From Gemmataceae bacterium (lineage in GTDB: Bacteria; Planctomycetota; Planctomycetia; Gemmatales; Gemmataceae), in contig SHZZ01000034.1 in assembly GCA_009692005.1 (NCBI GenBank), positions 1 to 39,754 of the forward strand: DNA of 39,754 nucleotides, written 5' to 3'. Below, piece by piece: positions 23,986-32,486 of this stretch. The notes under the pieces were generated by a model that ran no database searches, was not told the DNA's origin, and saw nothing but the letters and a program-made list of their open reading frames with translations. Within the stretch, counting starts at the first letter, position 1; each line of letters starts with the position of its first letter. Position numbers and translations under genes: made by a program.

Positions 23986-25371
23986 TCAAGAAAACAATCC
24001 GTGAATCACCTTGCCCGTGGTCAGGGCCTGGGGCTTGTTCAATAAGTCGTAAAAGTGGGCATCCGGGGCTATGCCAAGAGAATCGAAAAGTGTGGCGGCA
24101 AGGTCCGGGGGCGTGACGGGGTATTCCACCGGCGAGCCGGCCCGGCGATCCGTGGCACCCACCACCGCCCCGCGTTTCACCCCCGCGCCAGCAAACACAA
24201 CTGAATAGGCTTGCGCCCAGTGCTTTCTACCCGGCGTGGCGCCTTTGAAACGCGGTTCCAACGCCACCAGCGGCGCGCGGCCAAATTCCCCCAGGCAAAG
24301 GACCAGCGTCGTGGCCAGCAAGCCCCGTTCATCCAGATCTTCCAACAAGGCGGAAAAACTCTGGTCGAAGCGCGGCAACAAATGGACCTTCATGGCCTCG
24401 AAGATGTCGTTGTGGGTGTCCCAACCGTATTCATCGGTCTCATCGGGAAAATTATCCTGCCCGCGGATGTTGGGATTCCAGAAAACCGTCACCCAGGGCA
24501 TTTCCCGCTCCACCAATCGACGCGCCAGCAGGCAAGCCTGGCCATTACGGTGTTTGCCATAACGCTCGCGGACTTTCACCGGCTCTTTAGAAAGATCAAA
24601 AGCATCGCGCACGCCTGGTTTTCCCAGCAATTCAAAGGCTTGTTCCGTCTGCCCATTGAAATCGCGAACGGCGGCCCGGGAATCCCAGAGCTGCCTTGGT
24701 TTATCCAAAGTATGCAAAAGCTGCCTGCGGCTCTGAAAGCGGAGGAAAGGCAAGTCTTGGTTAAAAGTCAGGGCTGGCAGCGACAACTCGGGGTTCACCG
24801 GATCGACCTGCAAGGGATCGAAGACGCGGCCCAAAGTTCCCCCATTCTGCCCGGGGCCAGGTTCGTCGGGAACAAAAAGCGGCCCGTTGATGTGGGTGGA
24901 GGAAAATCCAAAAGGCCCGCCGGGGCGGATTCGGCGGTAAAGCGAGGCCAAGGTGGGAGGATCGTCAGGCCGGGGCGGTGGATTGGATGATTTTCTCGGA
25001 TGAAAGTGGCCTGTCAAACTGAGATAGCAAGCGGAACCGTGGTCGAGATCGTCGTGGGTGACGGATCTTAAAACCGAGAAACGGTGAGATTGCGCTGCGA
25101 CCATTGGAAGGTGTTCGCCAAAGCGTACCCCGGGAGTTCTCGTAAGTATGGAGGAGAAGGCGCCGCGAATTTCCTCCGGGGCGTTGGGTTTGGGGTCCCA
25201 CATTTCCAATTGGCTTTGCCCGCCGCCACAAAACACGACCAGCACCGACTTGGCCCGGCCCTTGCCCGATGGGGACGCACCCAGGGCATTGGCCCACGCT
25301 GCCAATCCAGGGATTCCCAACCCCAGGAATCCCCTGCGAGAAGTTCGTTTTTCACGGATCAATGGCAGCAT
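23986..25371 (-). CDS. Divergent DUF1501 family protein with Tat-type signal
   Basis: This 461-residue protein begins MLPLIREKRTSRRGFLGLG, with a twin-arginine motif followed by a hydrophobic stretch. DUF1501 positions are recognisable but altered. GGPSxxDxWDxKP reads GGGQSQLEMWDPKP, GEFGRTP reads GEFGRAP, and GRDHW reads GRKHWAQAY. Thus residues likely to hold metal or substrate in other family members are changed (D to E and D to K). WDTHND and VVGATDRRAGSP are kept. The activity may be lost or different. It is cotranscribed with the HtrA-type protease 15 bases downstream, a less usual partner than DUF1549/DUF1553. Confidence 0.88.
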   Translation of the reverse strand: MLPLIREKRTSRRGFLGLGIPGLAAWANALGASPSGKGRAKSVLVVFCGGGQSQLEMWDPKPNAPEEIRGAFSSILTRTPGVRFGEHLPMVAAQSHRFSVLRSVTHDDLDHGSACYLSLTGHFHPRKSSNPPPRPDDPPTLASLYRRIRPGGPFGFSSTHINGPLFVPDEPGPGQNGGTLGRVFDPLQVDPVNPELSLPALTFNQDLPFLRFQSRRQLLHTLDKPRQLWDSRAAVRDFNGQTEQAFELLGKPGVRDAFDLSKEPVKVRERYGKHRNGQACLLARRLVEREMPWVTVFWNPNIRGQDNFPDETDEYGWDTHNDIFEAMKVHLLPRFDQSFSALLEDLDERGLLATTLVLCLGEFGRAPLVALEPRFKGATPGRKHWAQAYSVVFAGAGVKRGAVVGATDRRAGSPVEYPVTPPDLAATLFDSLGIAPDAHFYDLLNKPQALTTGKVIHGLFS

Positions 25372-25615
25372 AATTAACCCCGGTCCCAGTCTACCCTGGA
25401 AATGGGGGAACTAAAAGGGGAGGAATACCAACGAGGATTATTGGGGAAACGCCGACGCTGGCCCGCTGTTTTTGAAAACACAGAAAACCGTTTCCTTCAG
25501 CGCAGAGCAACTGTTATAGTACATTAAGGAGACTTAAAACAGGTATTATTTAGGATAAGGAAATTCAATCCCCGTTCCGCCACATTCATAAGGAAAAGAA
25601 AACTGGGTTAGCCAC
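25372..25615. other. Spacer before the DUF1501/protease unit
   Basis: This stretch between two leftward genes is AT-richer than its surroundings near 25500-25590. It should hold the promoter of the DUF1501-protease pair, but I cannot point to convincing -35 and -10 boxes. The weak terminator of the upstream gene lies at its right end. No gene is supported. Confidence 0.3.
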
Positions 25616-25627
25616 CTATTTTCCCAG
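25592..25627 (-). terminator. Weak rho-independent terminator after the 608-residue secreted protein gene
   Basis: On the minus strand CTGGG (25627-25623, in the last codons) can pair with CCCAG (25607-25603), followed by TTTTCTTTTCC. The stem is only 5 bp with a 15-base loop, so this is a tentative call. Confidence 0.35.
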
Positions 25628-27442
25628 GGGAATATCCTTCAAAGCGAAGGGCGCTTCCACAGTGTGGCTTTTCCTTCCCTTGAACACCAGCGAGGCAGGG
25701 GGATTGGTTCCCTTGGGAAAAACCAAGGTCAGCTCGCGAATGATTCCCCCGGGCCCTTGTTGAAACCTGGAGGAAGAGGTAGTGGACCTCAATGCATTCC
25801 CCGCTGTATCAAGGACCTGGAATCCTTGAATATGGGAAGAACCAGCCAAGTTACCCGTGGCAAATTCAACATTACCTAACTGAACCTGGACTTGCAGAGG
25901 CAGGGGGGCTGGCACAGGCGCTGGTTGAAAAGCCAATCCTTGTTTCGGCTTGGGCGCAGGGGCTGGCTTGGGTTGAACCGGAAGGGGAACCGGGAATGGC
26001 CCCGGCACACCCTGAAAGATCCTTTGCACCTTGGCGCCAGCGGCTTCCCCGTTGACCGGCGTTACACCCGGAGGAATTTCCCATTCGAACCTTACCTTGT
26101 GCGAGCCATTGGCTTCCTTTTTAAATTCGTTGAGCTTGATCCAGCCGCCCAATTTCCCTTCCACTTTTCCCTGGCCCGCTTTTTCCAGATTGACAATCTC
26201 CAGGCAAGTTTGCTCCTCGCTAAGCACCTCCAATACCAGGGCGCCTTCCAATGAGGCGATTTTCTTTGACTCTTTTTCAGCCTTGGAAAAAAAGATTGGG
26301 ACGCGAGGCTGCCCATCGGCGAGTTCCATCGCGATGGCTGGAAGCGGGCGGATAATAATCCGGCCTGGGCCATTCAAGGGAGGGGGAACTGGGTCGCCGG
26401 CATTGGTCAGGCTGGCTTCGTGCACCAGGATTTGCCCTTGATCATCCACGGCCTTGGAAATCAAAACTCGAGAAATGTTCCGCAATTTCAACCGAGGTTC
26501 CGGGGTCACTTCCAGCCCCAGAAGAATTTTACCACTGGCGCTTTTCCCAAAGATTTTTTCCGGACTCTTCAAGGCGCGAATGCGGTACGCCGACCGGGTG
26601 TCCACAGGCAACGGTTCCACGATACCCGGCCGCAGGACAATCACTTCGGCCCGCAAGGGCATTCCCCCAGGCCGGGATTCGGGCAAACCGCGGATGCCCC
26701 CCGCCACGGGTGGGAGGGGCAGAATGGCTTGGGGGAGCGCGGGAACTTTTTCTTCCTTAACAGGTTGGACCACCGCTCCTTGAATCAAGGCCACGCGCAC
26801 CGCGGCGCCAGCCTGCACGCCACGCCGATTTCCTTGTTCTTCTTTTTGCGGAGGCGGCACAATTCGCCGGGGCTGGACGGGTGCAATTCGAGGCTGGACG
26901 GGCAACGGCCCTATTTCGAATTCAATCAATTCCGGCATGACCTCGATGCCATTCAAAGGCACCGCGATTTCCACCAACCCGCCAGCCAGGCAGACCTGCT
27001 CCAGGGCTTCCCAAAAAGGAATCCGCGAGGTTTGAACCGTCACTTTTTTCTTGGCCGCGGTACCCGCCCGATCCTGCAAAATAACACGAAATCCCGATTG
27101 TTTAAACAAATCCGCCAGGACATTCTCCAGCGGAGCTTCCTTGTGATTCAACTGAACCAGGGTCGGCCGAGTAAGCCTCTGATTCTCCAACTGCGATTCG
27201 ATTTTCCGCACCAGATCTTCAGCCCTGCGGCGAACCTCGGCATCTTCGCTTGCCGACGCCTTTTTCAATTCCACCAAGGCCTTCTCCCCCTGCGCCTCCA
27301 AATCCCGAGTGGCCTTTTCCCTTTCCTCGAACGAGGAGCTTCCCAGATCGCGCACCAACTTGGCCACGCCACTTTCCGTTTGCAATCCGAGAGAGACTCC
27401 AGCAAATAAAACCAAGCCCAACAGACTTTTCCAGATTTTCAT
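25616..27442 (-). CDS. Large secreted protein with HEAT-like and STN/secretin-like N-terminal parts
   Basis: This 608-residue protein starts at the ATG at 27442, where the signal peptide MKIWKSLLGLVLFAGVSLGL begins; the frame to 27478 adds a short leader. Residues about 25-80 (LVRDLGSSSFEEREKATRDL) resemble the HEAT-like repeats common in planctomycete proteins. Residues about 95-160 (APLENVLADLFKQSGFRVIL, then IPFWEALEQVC) resemble the STN/N0 fold of secretins and TonB receptors. The rest is beta-rich with a long Pro/Lys/Gln linker (PVQPKPAPAPKPK) and lacks a secretin pore domain. The function is unknown. It is flanked by spacers on both sides and is probably transcribed alone. Confidence 0.75.
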   Translation of the reverse strand: MKIWKSLLGLVLFAGVSLGLQTESGVAKLVRDLGSSSFEEREKATRDLEAQGEKALVELKKASASEDAEVRRRAEDLVRKIESQLENQRLTRPTLVQLNHKEAPLENVLADLFKQSGFRVILQDRAGTAAKKKVTVQTSRIPFWEALEQVCLAGGLVEIAVPLNGIEVMPELIEFEIGPLPVQPRIAPVQPRRIVPPPQKEEQGNRRGVQAGAAVRVALIQGAVVQPVKEEKVPALPQAILPLPPVAGGIRGLPESRPGGMPLRAEVIVLRPGIVEPLPVDTRSAYRIRALKSPEKIFGKSASGKILLGLEVTPEPRLKLRNISRVLISKAVDDQGQILVHEASLTNAGDPVPPPLNGPGRIIIRPLPAIAMELADGQPRVPIFFSKAEKESKKIASLEGALVLEVLSEEQTCLEIVNLEKAGQGKVEGKLGGWIKLNEFKKEANGSHKVRFEWEIPPGVTPVNGEAAGAKVQRIFQGVPGPFPVPLPVQPKPAPAPKPKQGLAFQPAPVPAPLPLQVQVQLGNVEFATGNLAGSSHIQGFQVLDTAGNALRSTTSSSRFQQGPGGIIRELTLVFPKGTNPPASLVFKGRKSHTVEAPFALKDIPLGK

Positions 27443-27528
27443 GACAGGACCCTTGAGTGGAATATTAGCACCCTGCATATCCTAGAATTCTGACAAACCA
27501 GGGAAAGGATGTCCATGGGTAAAGTGAA

Positions 27529-27560
27529 TAAAAAAAACCCCGGATTTGGCCGGGGGTTTC
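27529..27560 (-). terminator. Rho-independent terminator of the DUF1549-DUF1501 operon
   Basis: The hairpin AAACCCCGG-ATTTGG-CCGGGGGTTT (27535-27559, one bulged G) lies just past the stop at 27576. On the minus strand it is followed by a run of seven T's. Position and direction fit termination of the leftward operon. Confidence 0.8.
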
Positions 27561-27575
27561 TTAGCTTAACCGGCA

Positions 27576-28910
27576 TTATGCCAGCAGTTTGTCGATAACC
27601 GCCCCTTCGCGGAAGAGCGTGATCGGCCTTCCCGTGGAGGTTTGCAGTTCGGTCTTGGGATCGATGCCAAGATTATGGAAGATGGTGCTGGAGACATCGT
27701 CGGGCAGGCAGGCTTCCGTGGCCGGCGCCATGCCCTGGCCGTCGGTCGTGCCGTGCGCGTAACCGCGCTTGAACCCGCCGCCAGCGGCAACCACCGACAT
27801 GGACCGAGCCCAGTGATCGCGACCATCGTTCTTGTTAATCTTGGGAGTACGGCCGAACTCGCCAGCGCAGTAAACCATGGTCCGGTCGAGCATGCCGCGG
27901 TCGCTAAGGTCCGCGATCAAGGCCGACAGGGTATTATCCAAGGTCGGCTGCAGCCGTTTGGAATGCGCTTCAAAGGTTTTGCCGTGGGTGTCCCAGCCAC
28001 CAATGCTAATGGTGACAAAGCGCACACCAGCTTCGACCAGCCTGCGAGCAGCCAAGGCGCTTTGGCCAAAGGCCTCCATGCCGTAACGAGCCCGGGTTTC
28101 CTGCTTTTCCTGAGTCAGGTCGAAAGCATTCCGGGTCTTGTCGGAACGCAGAATTTCCAGAGCCTGCTTGTGGAAAGCGTCGAAGCCCTGGACCAAGTCG
28201 GCGTTCTTATCGGTTTCGCGGAAGGTGGAATCGAAGCCGGCCAATAAATCGTCGCGGTTGGCCAGTGAATCCAGGGTGAAATTCGTGGGCAGTTGAATCC
28301 CGCGAACTCGCAGGGTGGTTTTGCCACCATTGGGGTTGCCTTCGACCATGAAGGGACTGTAGGCGGTCCCGAGGTAGCCGGAGTTCCCCGCCAGCCCGCC
28401 GCGGATGTCACTGAAGGAAACATACTGGGGCACGCCAGGCCGGGGAGCCAAAACTTTGCTGACCACTGAACCCATGGCAGGGTACTGCAGCGCCGCGGTT
28501 GGCTTGTTGCCAGTCGTCATGAAAACCGTAGCCGGCCCATGCGAGGGGATGGAATGGTAAATCGACCTGATGATGGAGATCTTGTCGGCGACCTTGGCCA
28601 TCTTGGGCATGTGTTCGGAAATGCGAATGCCCGGGACATTGGTATCGGCGGGTTTGAAAGCCCCGCGGATGCCTTCCGGCGCTTCCGGCTTCAGGTCCCA
28701 CATATCGATGGTAGCAGGGCCACCCGCCAGCCAAACCATGATCACTGAGTCGGCTTTCTTGGCCGGCTGGTTGGCGCCTTTCTTGGCGGCCATGGCTTCC
28801 AAACGAAGCAATTCCGGCAAGCTCAACCCGAGCAAGCCCGCGCCCGCGCCTATGCGCAGGAAATCCCGGCGGAAAAACCCTTCGCAATCATTCTGCATAC
28901 GAGAAGCCAT
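27576..28910 (-). CDS. DUF1501 family secreted protein, partner of DUF1549/1553
   Basis: This 444-residue protein has a Tat-like signal (FFRRDFLRIGAGAGLLGLS). GGGGAG lies about 9 bases before the ATG at 28910. Family motifs are intact: LAGGPATIDMWDLKP, GGWDTHGKTF, YCAGEFGRTPKINKNDGRDH and GTTDGQGMAP, with the C-terminus GRPITLF found in many members. It follows the DUF1549/DUF1553 gene by 92 bases, the classic planctomycete pair. The pair's role is unknown; a link between a haem-containing protein and a phosphatase-fold protein in the periplasm is inferred from domain content. Confidence 0.92.
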   Translation of the reverse strand: MASRMQNDCEGFFRRDFLRIGAGAGLLGLSLPELLRLEAMAAKKGANQPAKKADSVIMVWLAGGPATIDMWDLKPEAPEGIRGAFKPADTNVPGIRISEHMPKMAKVADKISIIRSIYHSIPSHGPATVFMTTGNKPTAALQYPAMGSVVSKVLAPRPGVPQYVSFSDIRGGLAGNSGYLGTAYSPFMVEGNPNGGKTTLRVRGIQLPTNFTLDSLANRDDLLAGFDSTFRETDKNADLVQGFDAFHKQALEILRSDKTRNAFDLTQEKQETRARYGMEAFGQSALAARRLVEAGVRFVTISIGGWDTHGKTFEAHSKRLQPTLDNTLSALIADLSDRGMLDRTMVYCAGEFGRTPKINKNDGRDHWARSMSVVAAGGGFKRGYAHGTTDGQGMAPATEACLPDDVSSTIFHNLGIDPKTELQTSTGRPITLFREGAVIDKLLA

Positions 28911-29002
28911 GATCCATTCTCCCCAGGCCTGTTTGGATGCCGGTTTTCCACTTTCCGGGCCCGACCGAAAAGAAAGGCGGGAATTCCCGCCCCACCAGCA
29001 GG

Positions 29003-31390
29003 TTAGTGGTTAAAAATAAACTCCTTCGTATTCACCAGCGCCCACAAGGTGTCGGTGAATAAAGTCTTTCGGTCCAAGTTCTTCTCTTTGTACTTGGCAA
29101 AGTGCTGCTTTTCCGTTTCCGAGGGAAAACGCGACAGGGTGGCCAAGAAAAGTTCATCCAAGGCCTGGCTATCGTCCTTGAATTCGGAAAGTAGCGTTTT
29201 GATCCGGTTCGATTGCGACTCGATCTTGGCCTGCAAGGCGGTATCCGCCATGAGGTAAAGTTTTTGCGGAAGCGCCGGCTCCATCGACCGTTCGCAATCG
29301 CAGGCAGCAGTTCGCGGCGGACGGCCAAAAATTCGTAAAGCATAGTTGACGGTGGAATTCACCCGGCTGGAACCGACTTCAATTGCACGGGAATTCTTCG
29401 GCGCATCGACGCCAAAATTCTCTTCCACACCGGTCGCTTGCGACAGCACATCGATCACGACTTCCGCCATCATGGGGCGAATAGCGCTGTGGGAGAAATT
29501 ACTTTCGTCAAACTGGTTGGATTCATTCGGTTTGTAGGTGAGTTGATAGACCCGGCTGAGGAGGATGCGCTTCTCCATCTCGCGGATGTTGAAGCCGCTT
29601 TGAATAAAGTCCTTGCCCAGGGTTTGCAAAAGTTGCGGGTTGGAAGGCGGGTTGGCCTGGGAAAAATCATCCACGGGGTCCACAATCCCGGAGCCAAAAT
29701 AGTGGCCCCATATCCGATTGACAAAACTCTGAGCAAAGTAAGGGTTATTCTTGTCTATCATCCAATTGAAAAGGGTCTTACGGTTGTCAACGCCACGCTC
29801 GATCGGCATTTCCTGGCCACCCAGGGCCCGCGGAATTAAGGGGCCATTGGTTTCCGGATGCGTCATGGCGCGGGGGTTGGTCGCAGTCACATAGATTTCG
29901 CGAACCTGATTAAGCTGGTTGTTCTGCGGCGCTTTAGTCTTCCGTTCAGCATTCTCGGCATCAACCAATTTTTTCATTTCAGGAGAAACGCCAAAAGCCA
30001 CCTGAGAGAAGACATTTGCATACGAGCGGTAATCCACTTGCGTCCAGCGGTCAAAGGGGTGCTTGTGGCACTGGGCGCATTCCAGGCGGATACCCAGGAA
30101 GGCGGCTGCCGTGCGTTCACCCCATTGGTCCACAGTCACCTGTTGCTGGCGCCGCCAGTACAGATCCAGAGAAGGCTTGTTGGCATAATCCGATTCAAAG
30201 CCCTTGGCCAGGAGTTCATCCTGTTTCTTGGTTCGGGCTATGAATGCTTCGGGTTCTTCGCCATCGCGGCTGGTTGAGCAAAGGATCCCATCGACTAGCT
30301 TGTCGTAGGGCATATTTTCAACAATGCGCTTTTTCAGCCAGTCGTGCCACATCTGGCTGCGGCGAGACTTCAAATTCTGCGGCTGTTCCAGAGCATCGGT
30401 ATTGTTCCCGGTGATGTCGCTCAGCTTGGTGGCCCAAAGCGCGGCATGCATGGGGTGTTTCAGCAACTCATCAATCTTCTTTTCCCGCTTGTTGGCGGAT
30501 TTGTCTTCCAGGAACTTGCGAATCTCCTCCGGGGTGGGAAGCAGGCCCACGGTATCGAGGGTGACTCGACGCAAAAACTCGGTGTCGGAAGAGAGGCCGG
30601 AAGGGACCATGTTCAGCTTTTTCAGCTTTTGAAACACAATCTTGTCGATGAAATTTACTTCGGGGACCGCGGGGTATTTGAAACCCGTGGCGGTTTTTAA
30701 AGGAACCATGGCCCGCACAGCCACCACTTGCCCACGGTGCGAAACGATGATGGCGGCATCCCCGCCACGAACACCTTTCACCACGCCGTTTGAATTAACT
30801 TCCGCCACGCCTTCGTCGCCAGAGCGGTACTCGCACAAGGAGGTTATGGTTTCCGAGGTGCCATCAGCGAAATTGGCAACTACCTTCAAAGGAAGGCTCT
30901 CGCCGGGGCTCTTAAAGGGGATTTCCGTTGGGGTAACATGAAACCCGGTAATGATGCCGCTGCCCTTGCTCAAAGGCGCTCCCTTGGCAATCCATTCTCT
31001 AATGAGTTGATATTGCCATGAGTCCACGGAAAACCGGCGGCCGCCCGCGTGTTCTCCCTGACCGGTTGCTTTTAACAGCAACAGCGACTGATCCGGTTGA
31101 TTGAGGTTGATACGGCGGCTGTTAAATTCACGCCCTACCGATAGGCCATCTTTTTCCGCCTCATAGCCAAACAGGGATAATCGAAAACCATTTTTCCCCT
31201 GAAAGGCCCCATGGCAGGAACCGAGGTTGCAGCCGGAACGGCCAAGCACCCCGACGATGTGTTTTTCAAAATCGACATTGCGAACGACCTGGCCATCGGG
31301 AAGAGTGACCTCGGCGCGGGCAGGCGCCTGGGCAAAAAAAACAATCCCCAAGGCTATTACAAAAACTTTGCAGTGGTTTTCAGAAAACAT
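29003..31390 (-). CDS. DUF1549/DUF1553 protein with CxxCH motifs and a BIG2-like domain
   Basis: This 795-residue secreted protein starts at the ATG at 31390; a TTG at 31411 has no ribosome-binding site. A signal peptide (VFVIALGIVFFAQAPARA) leads to an N-terminal part with CNLGSCHGAFQGKNGFRL. An Ig-like BIG2 segment (about 150-230: ANFADGTSETITSLCEYRSG) follows, then DUF1549 (PSCyt2, about 245-455) with the haem-type motif CAQCHKHPFDRW, and DUF1553 (about 530-790) with NRIWGHYFGSGIVDPVDDFS. It is probably periplasmic and may bind c-type haem at CxxCH. The first motif is CX4CH, not the usual CxxCH. It forms an operon with the DUF1501 gene downstream. Confidence 0.93.
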   Translation of the reverse strand: MFSENHCKVFVIALGIVFFAQAPARAEVTLPDGQVVRNVDFEKHIVGVLGRSGCNLGSCHGAFQGKNGFRLSLFGYEAEKDGLSVGREFNSRRINLNQPDQSLLLLKATGQGEHAGGRRFSVDSWQYQLIREWIAKGAPLSKGSGIITGFHVTPTEIPFKSPGESLPLKVVANFADGTSETITSLCEYRSGDEGVAEVNSNGVVKGVRGGDAAIIVSHRGQVVAVRAMVPLKTATGFKYPAVPEVNFIDKIVFQKLKKLNMVPSGLSSDTEFLRRVTLDTVGLLPTPEEIRKFLEDKSANKREKKIDELLKHPMHAALWATKLSDITGNNTDALEQPQNLKSRRSQMWHDWLKKRIVENMPYDKLVDGILCSTSRDGEEPEAFIARTKKQDELLAKGFESDYANKPSLDLYWRRQQQVTVDQWGERTAAAFLGIRLECAQCHKHPFDRWTQVDYRSYANVFSQVAFGVSPEMKKLVDAENAERKTKAPQNNQLNQVREIYVTATNPRAMTHPETNGPLIPRALGGQEMPIERGVDNRKTLFNWMIDKNNPYFAQSFVNRIWGHYFGSGIVDPVDDFSQANPPSNPQLLQTLGKDFIQSGFNIREMEKRILLSRVYQLTYKPNESNQFDESNFSHSAIRPMMAEVVIDVLSQATGVEENFGVDAPKNSRAIEVGSSRVNSTVNYALRIFGRPPRTAACDCERSMEPALPQKLYLMADTALQAKIESQSNRIKTLLSEFKDDSQALDELFLATLSRFPSETEKQHFAKYKEKNLDRKTLFTDTLWALVNTKEFIFNH

Positions 31391-31608
31391 GGAATGCGCT
31401 CCGAGGAGCAATCAGGAGGGACAAAAGCCAGCCCAAGGAAAACAGGGCACCCTAAGGCCCAAGGGTTTCCCCTAGGCAATTTAACACACTAAGAACAAAA
31501 AGGTATCGGCAAAGCATTGGGATAGCAATAAAAAAGGTGAGAAAGACTAAATTCTCATAATTCAAGGAGCATTTTATTATTTGGATGGAAACACTTTAGC
31601 CTTGCTCC
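31391..31608. other. Upstream spacer of the DUF1549-DUF1501 operon
   Basis: This stretch is AT-rich in its right half and should contain the promoter for the leftward operon. No pair of hexamers at good spacing stood out. No gene, tRNA or repeat was seen. Confidence 0.3.
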
Positions 31609-31644
31609 GAAAAGGAAAAAGCCGCCGGGAAAGCCCAGGCGGCT
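31609..31644 (-). terminator. Rho-independent terminator after the Bax-inhibitor-1 family gene
   Basis: AGCCGCC (31620-31626) pairs with GGCGGCT (31638-31644) around an 11-base loop that can extend the stem (GGG/CCC). On the minus strand it is followed by TTTTTCCTTTTC. It lies about 20 bases past the stop at 31664. Confidence 0.75.
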
Positions 31645-31663
31645 GCACAGTTTGCCTATCTTG

Positions 31664-32395
31664 CTATTCCCGGCTGTTTAATGCCATCAGGATCCTAAGG
31701 ATGTAGTAAAACAGAGTCGCCGCCGAAGAAAACAACCAGAGCGATGCCGCCACATGCTTGTCCGTTGGGAAATGCAACATAATCGTGGAGGTTTCATACA
31801 AAATGTAACCGCTCATGAGCGCCACCATGGCGAAGGAGAACACCAACCCCAGACTGAAACCAAACAGGATAGAACAAAGGACCAATCCAAGGGCAATCAT
31901 TCCCCCTACGCTAAGAATCGGCCCAAGGAATGAATAATCTTTGCCCGAGACAAAGACTGAAATGGTCAACCCGCCGAAAACAAAAAGCGTCATCAACCCA
32001 GCCGATTTGATAATCTCTTGGCCAGGAAAATAATTGCTGGCAATGAGCAGGATTGGGAGGAAGATGACCGCTTCAGCTGCAATGAATAGCCCTAGCCCCA
32101 TGTACTGTAACAGGCTAGAGGTATCCGATTGAGCCCACTTGTTCGCCAAAAAACTCGCCCCCATAAAGGCCAGAATTAACACCAACCCGGACCAGGGGGA
32201 TCGGCCAATTAAATTAAAAACCTCCGCCGGGGGGACCACCTGCATTAGAACGGATTCTAAGCCGACGAAGGCCAAAACAGCGCCGGCCAAATGCGTGTAG
32301 GTTTTTCGGATGAACGAAAGGCGGGCCGCCCCGCTTTCCGCGTAGGACAGTTCTTGATCTTGATACTGTTCCTTGTATTGCGAACCGTAACTCAT
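31664..32395 (-). CDS. Bax inhibitor-1 (YccA/YbhL) family membrane protein
   Basis: This 243-residue protein has seven likely membrane segments after a Gln/Tyr-rich cytoplasmic start (MSYGSQYKEQYQDQELSYAE). RLSFIRKTYTHLAGAVLAF is typical of bacterial BI-1 proteins, as are the later SGYILYETSTIMLHFP and LFYYILRILMALNSRE. Family members are implicated in calcium leak and membrane stress; the function in bacteria is not settled. GGGAGA lies 6 bases before the ATG. It has its own terminator and an 91-base spacer upstream, so it is probably monocistronic. Confidence 0.94.
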   Translation of the reverse strand: MSYGSQYKEQYQDQELSYAESGAARLSFIRKTYTHLAGAVLAFVGLESVLMQVVPPAEVFNLIGRSPWSGLVLILAFMGASFLANKWAQSDTSSLLQYMGLGLFIAAEAVIFLPILLIASNYFPGQEIIKSAGLMTLFVFGGLTISVFVSGKDYSFLGPILSVGGMIALGLVLCSILFGFSLGLVFSFAMVALMSGYILYETSTIMLHFPTDKHVAASLWLFSSAATLFYYILRILMALNSRE

Positions 32396-32486
32396 GGAAA
32401 TCTCCCGGCTTGATTAAACTGGGTTCAACCTCAGGCACCTATAGTAGCATATTCGCCTGACAGGGGAAAATATCACAAAATCCCAA

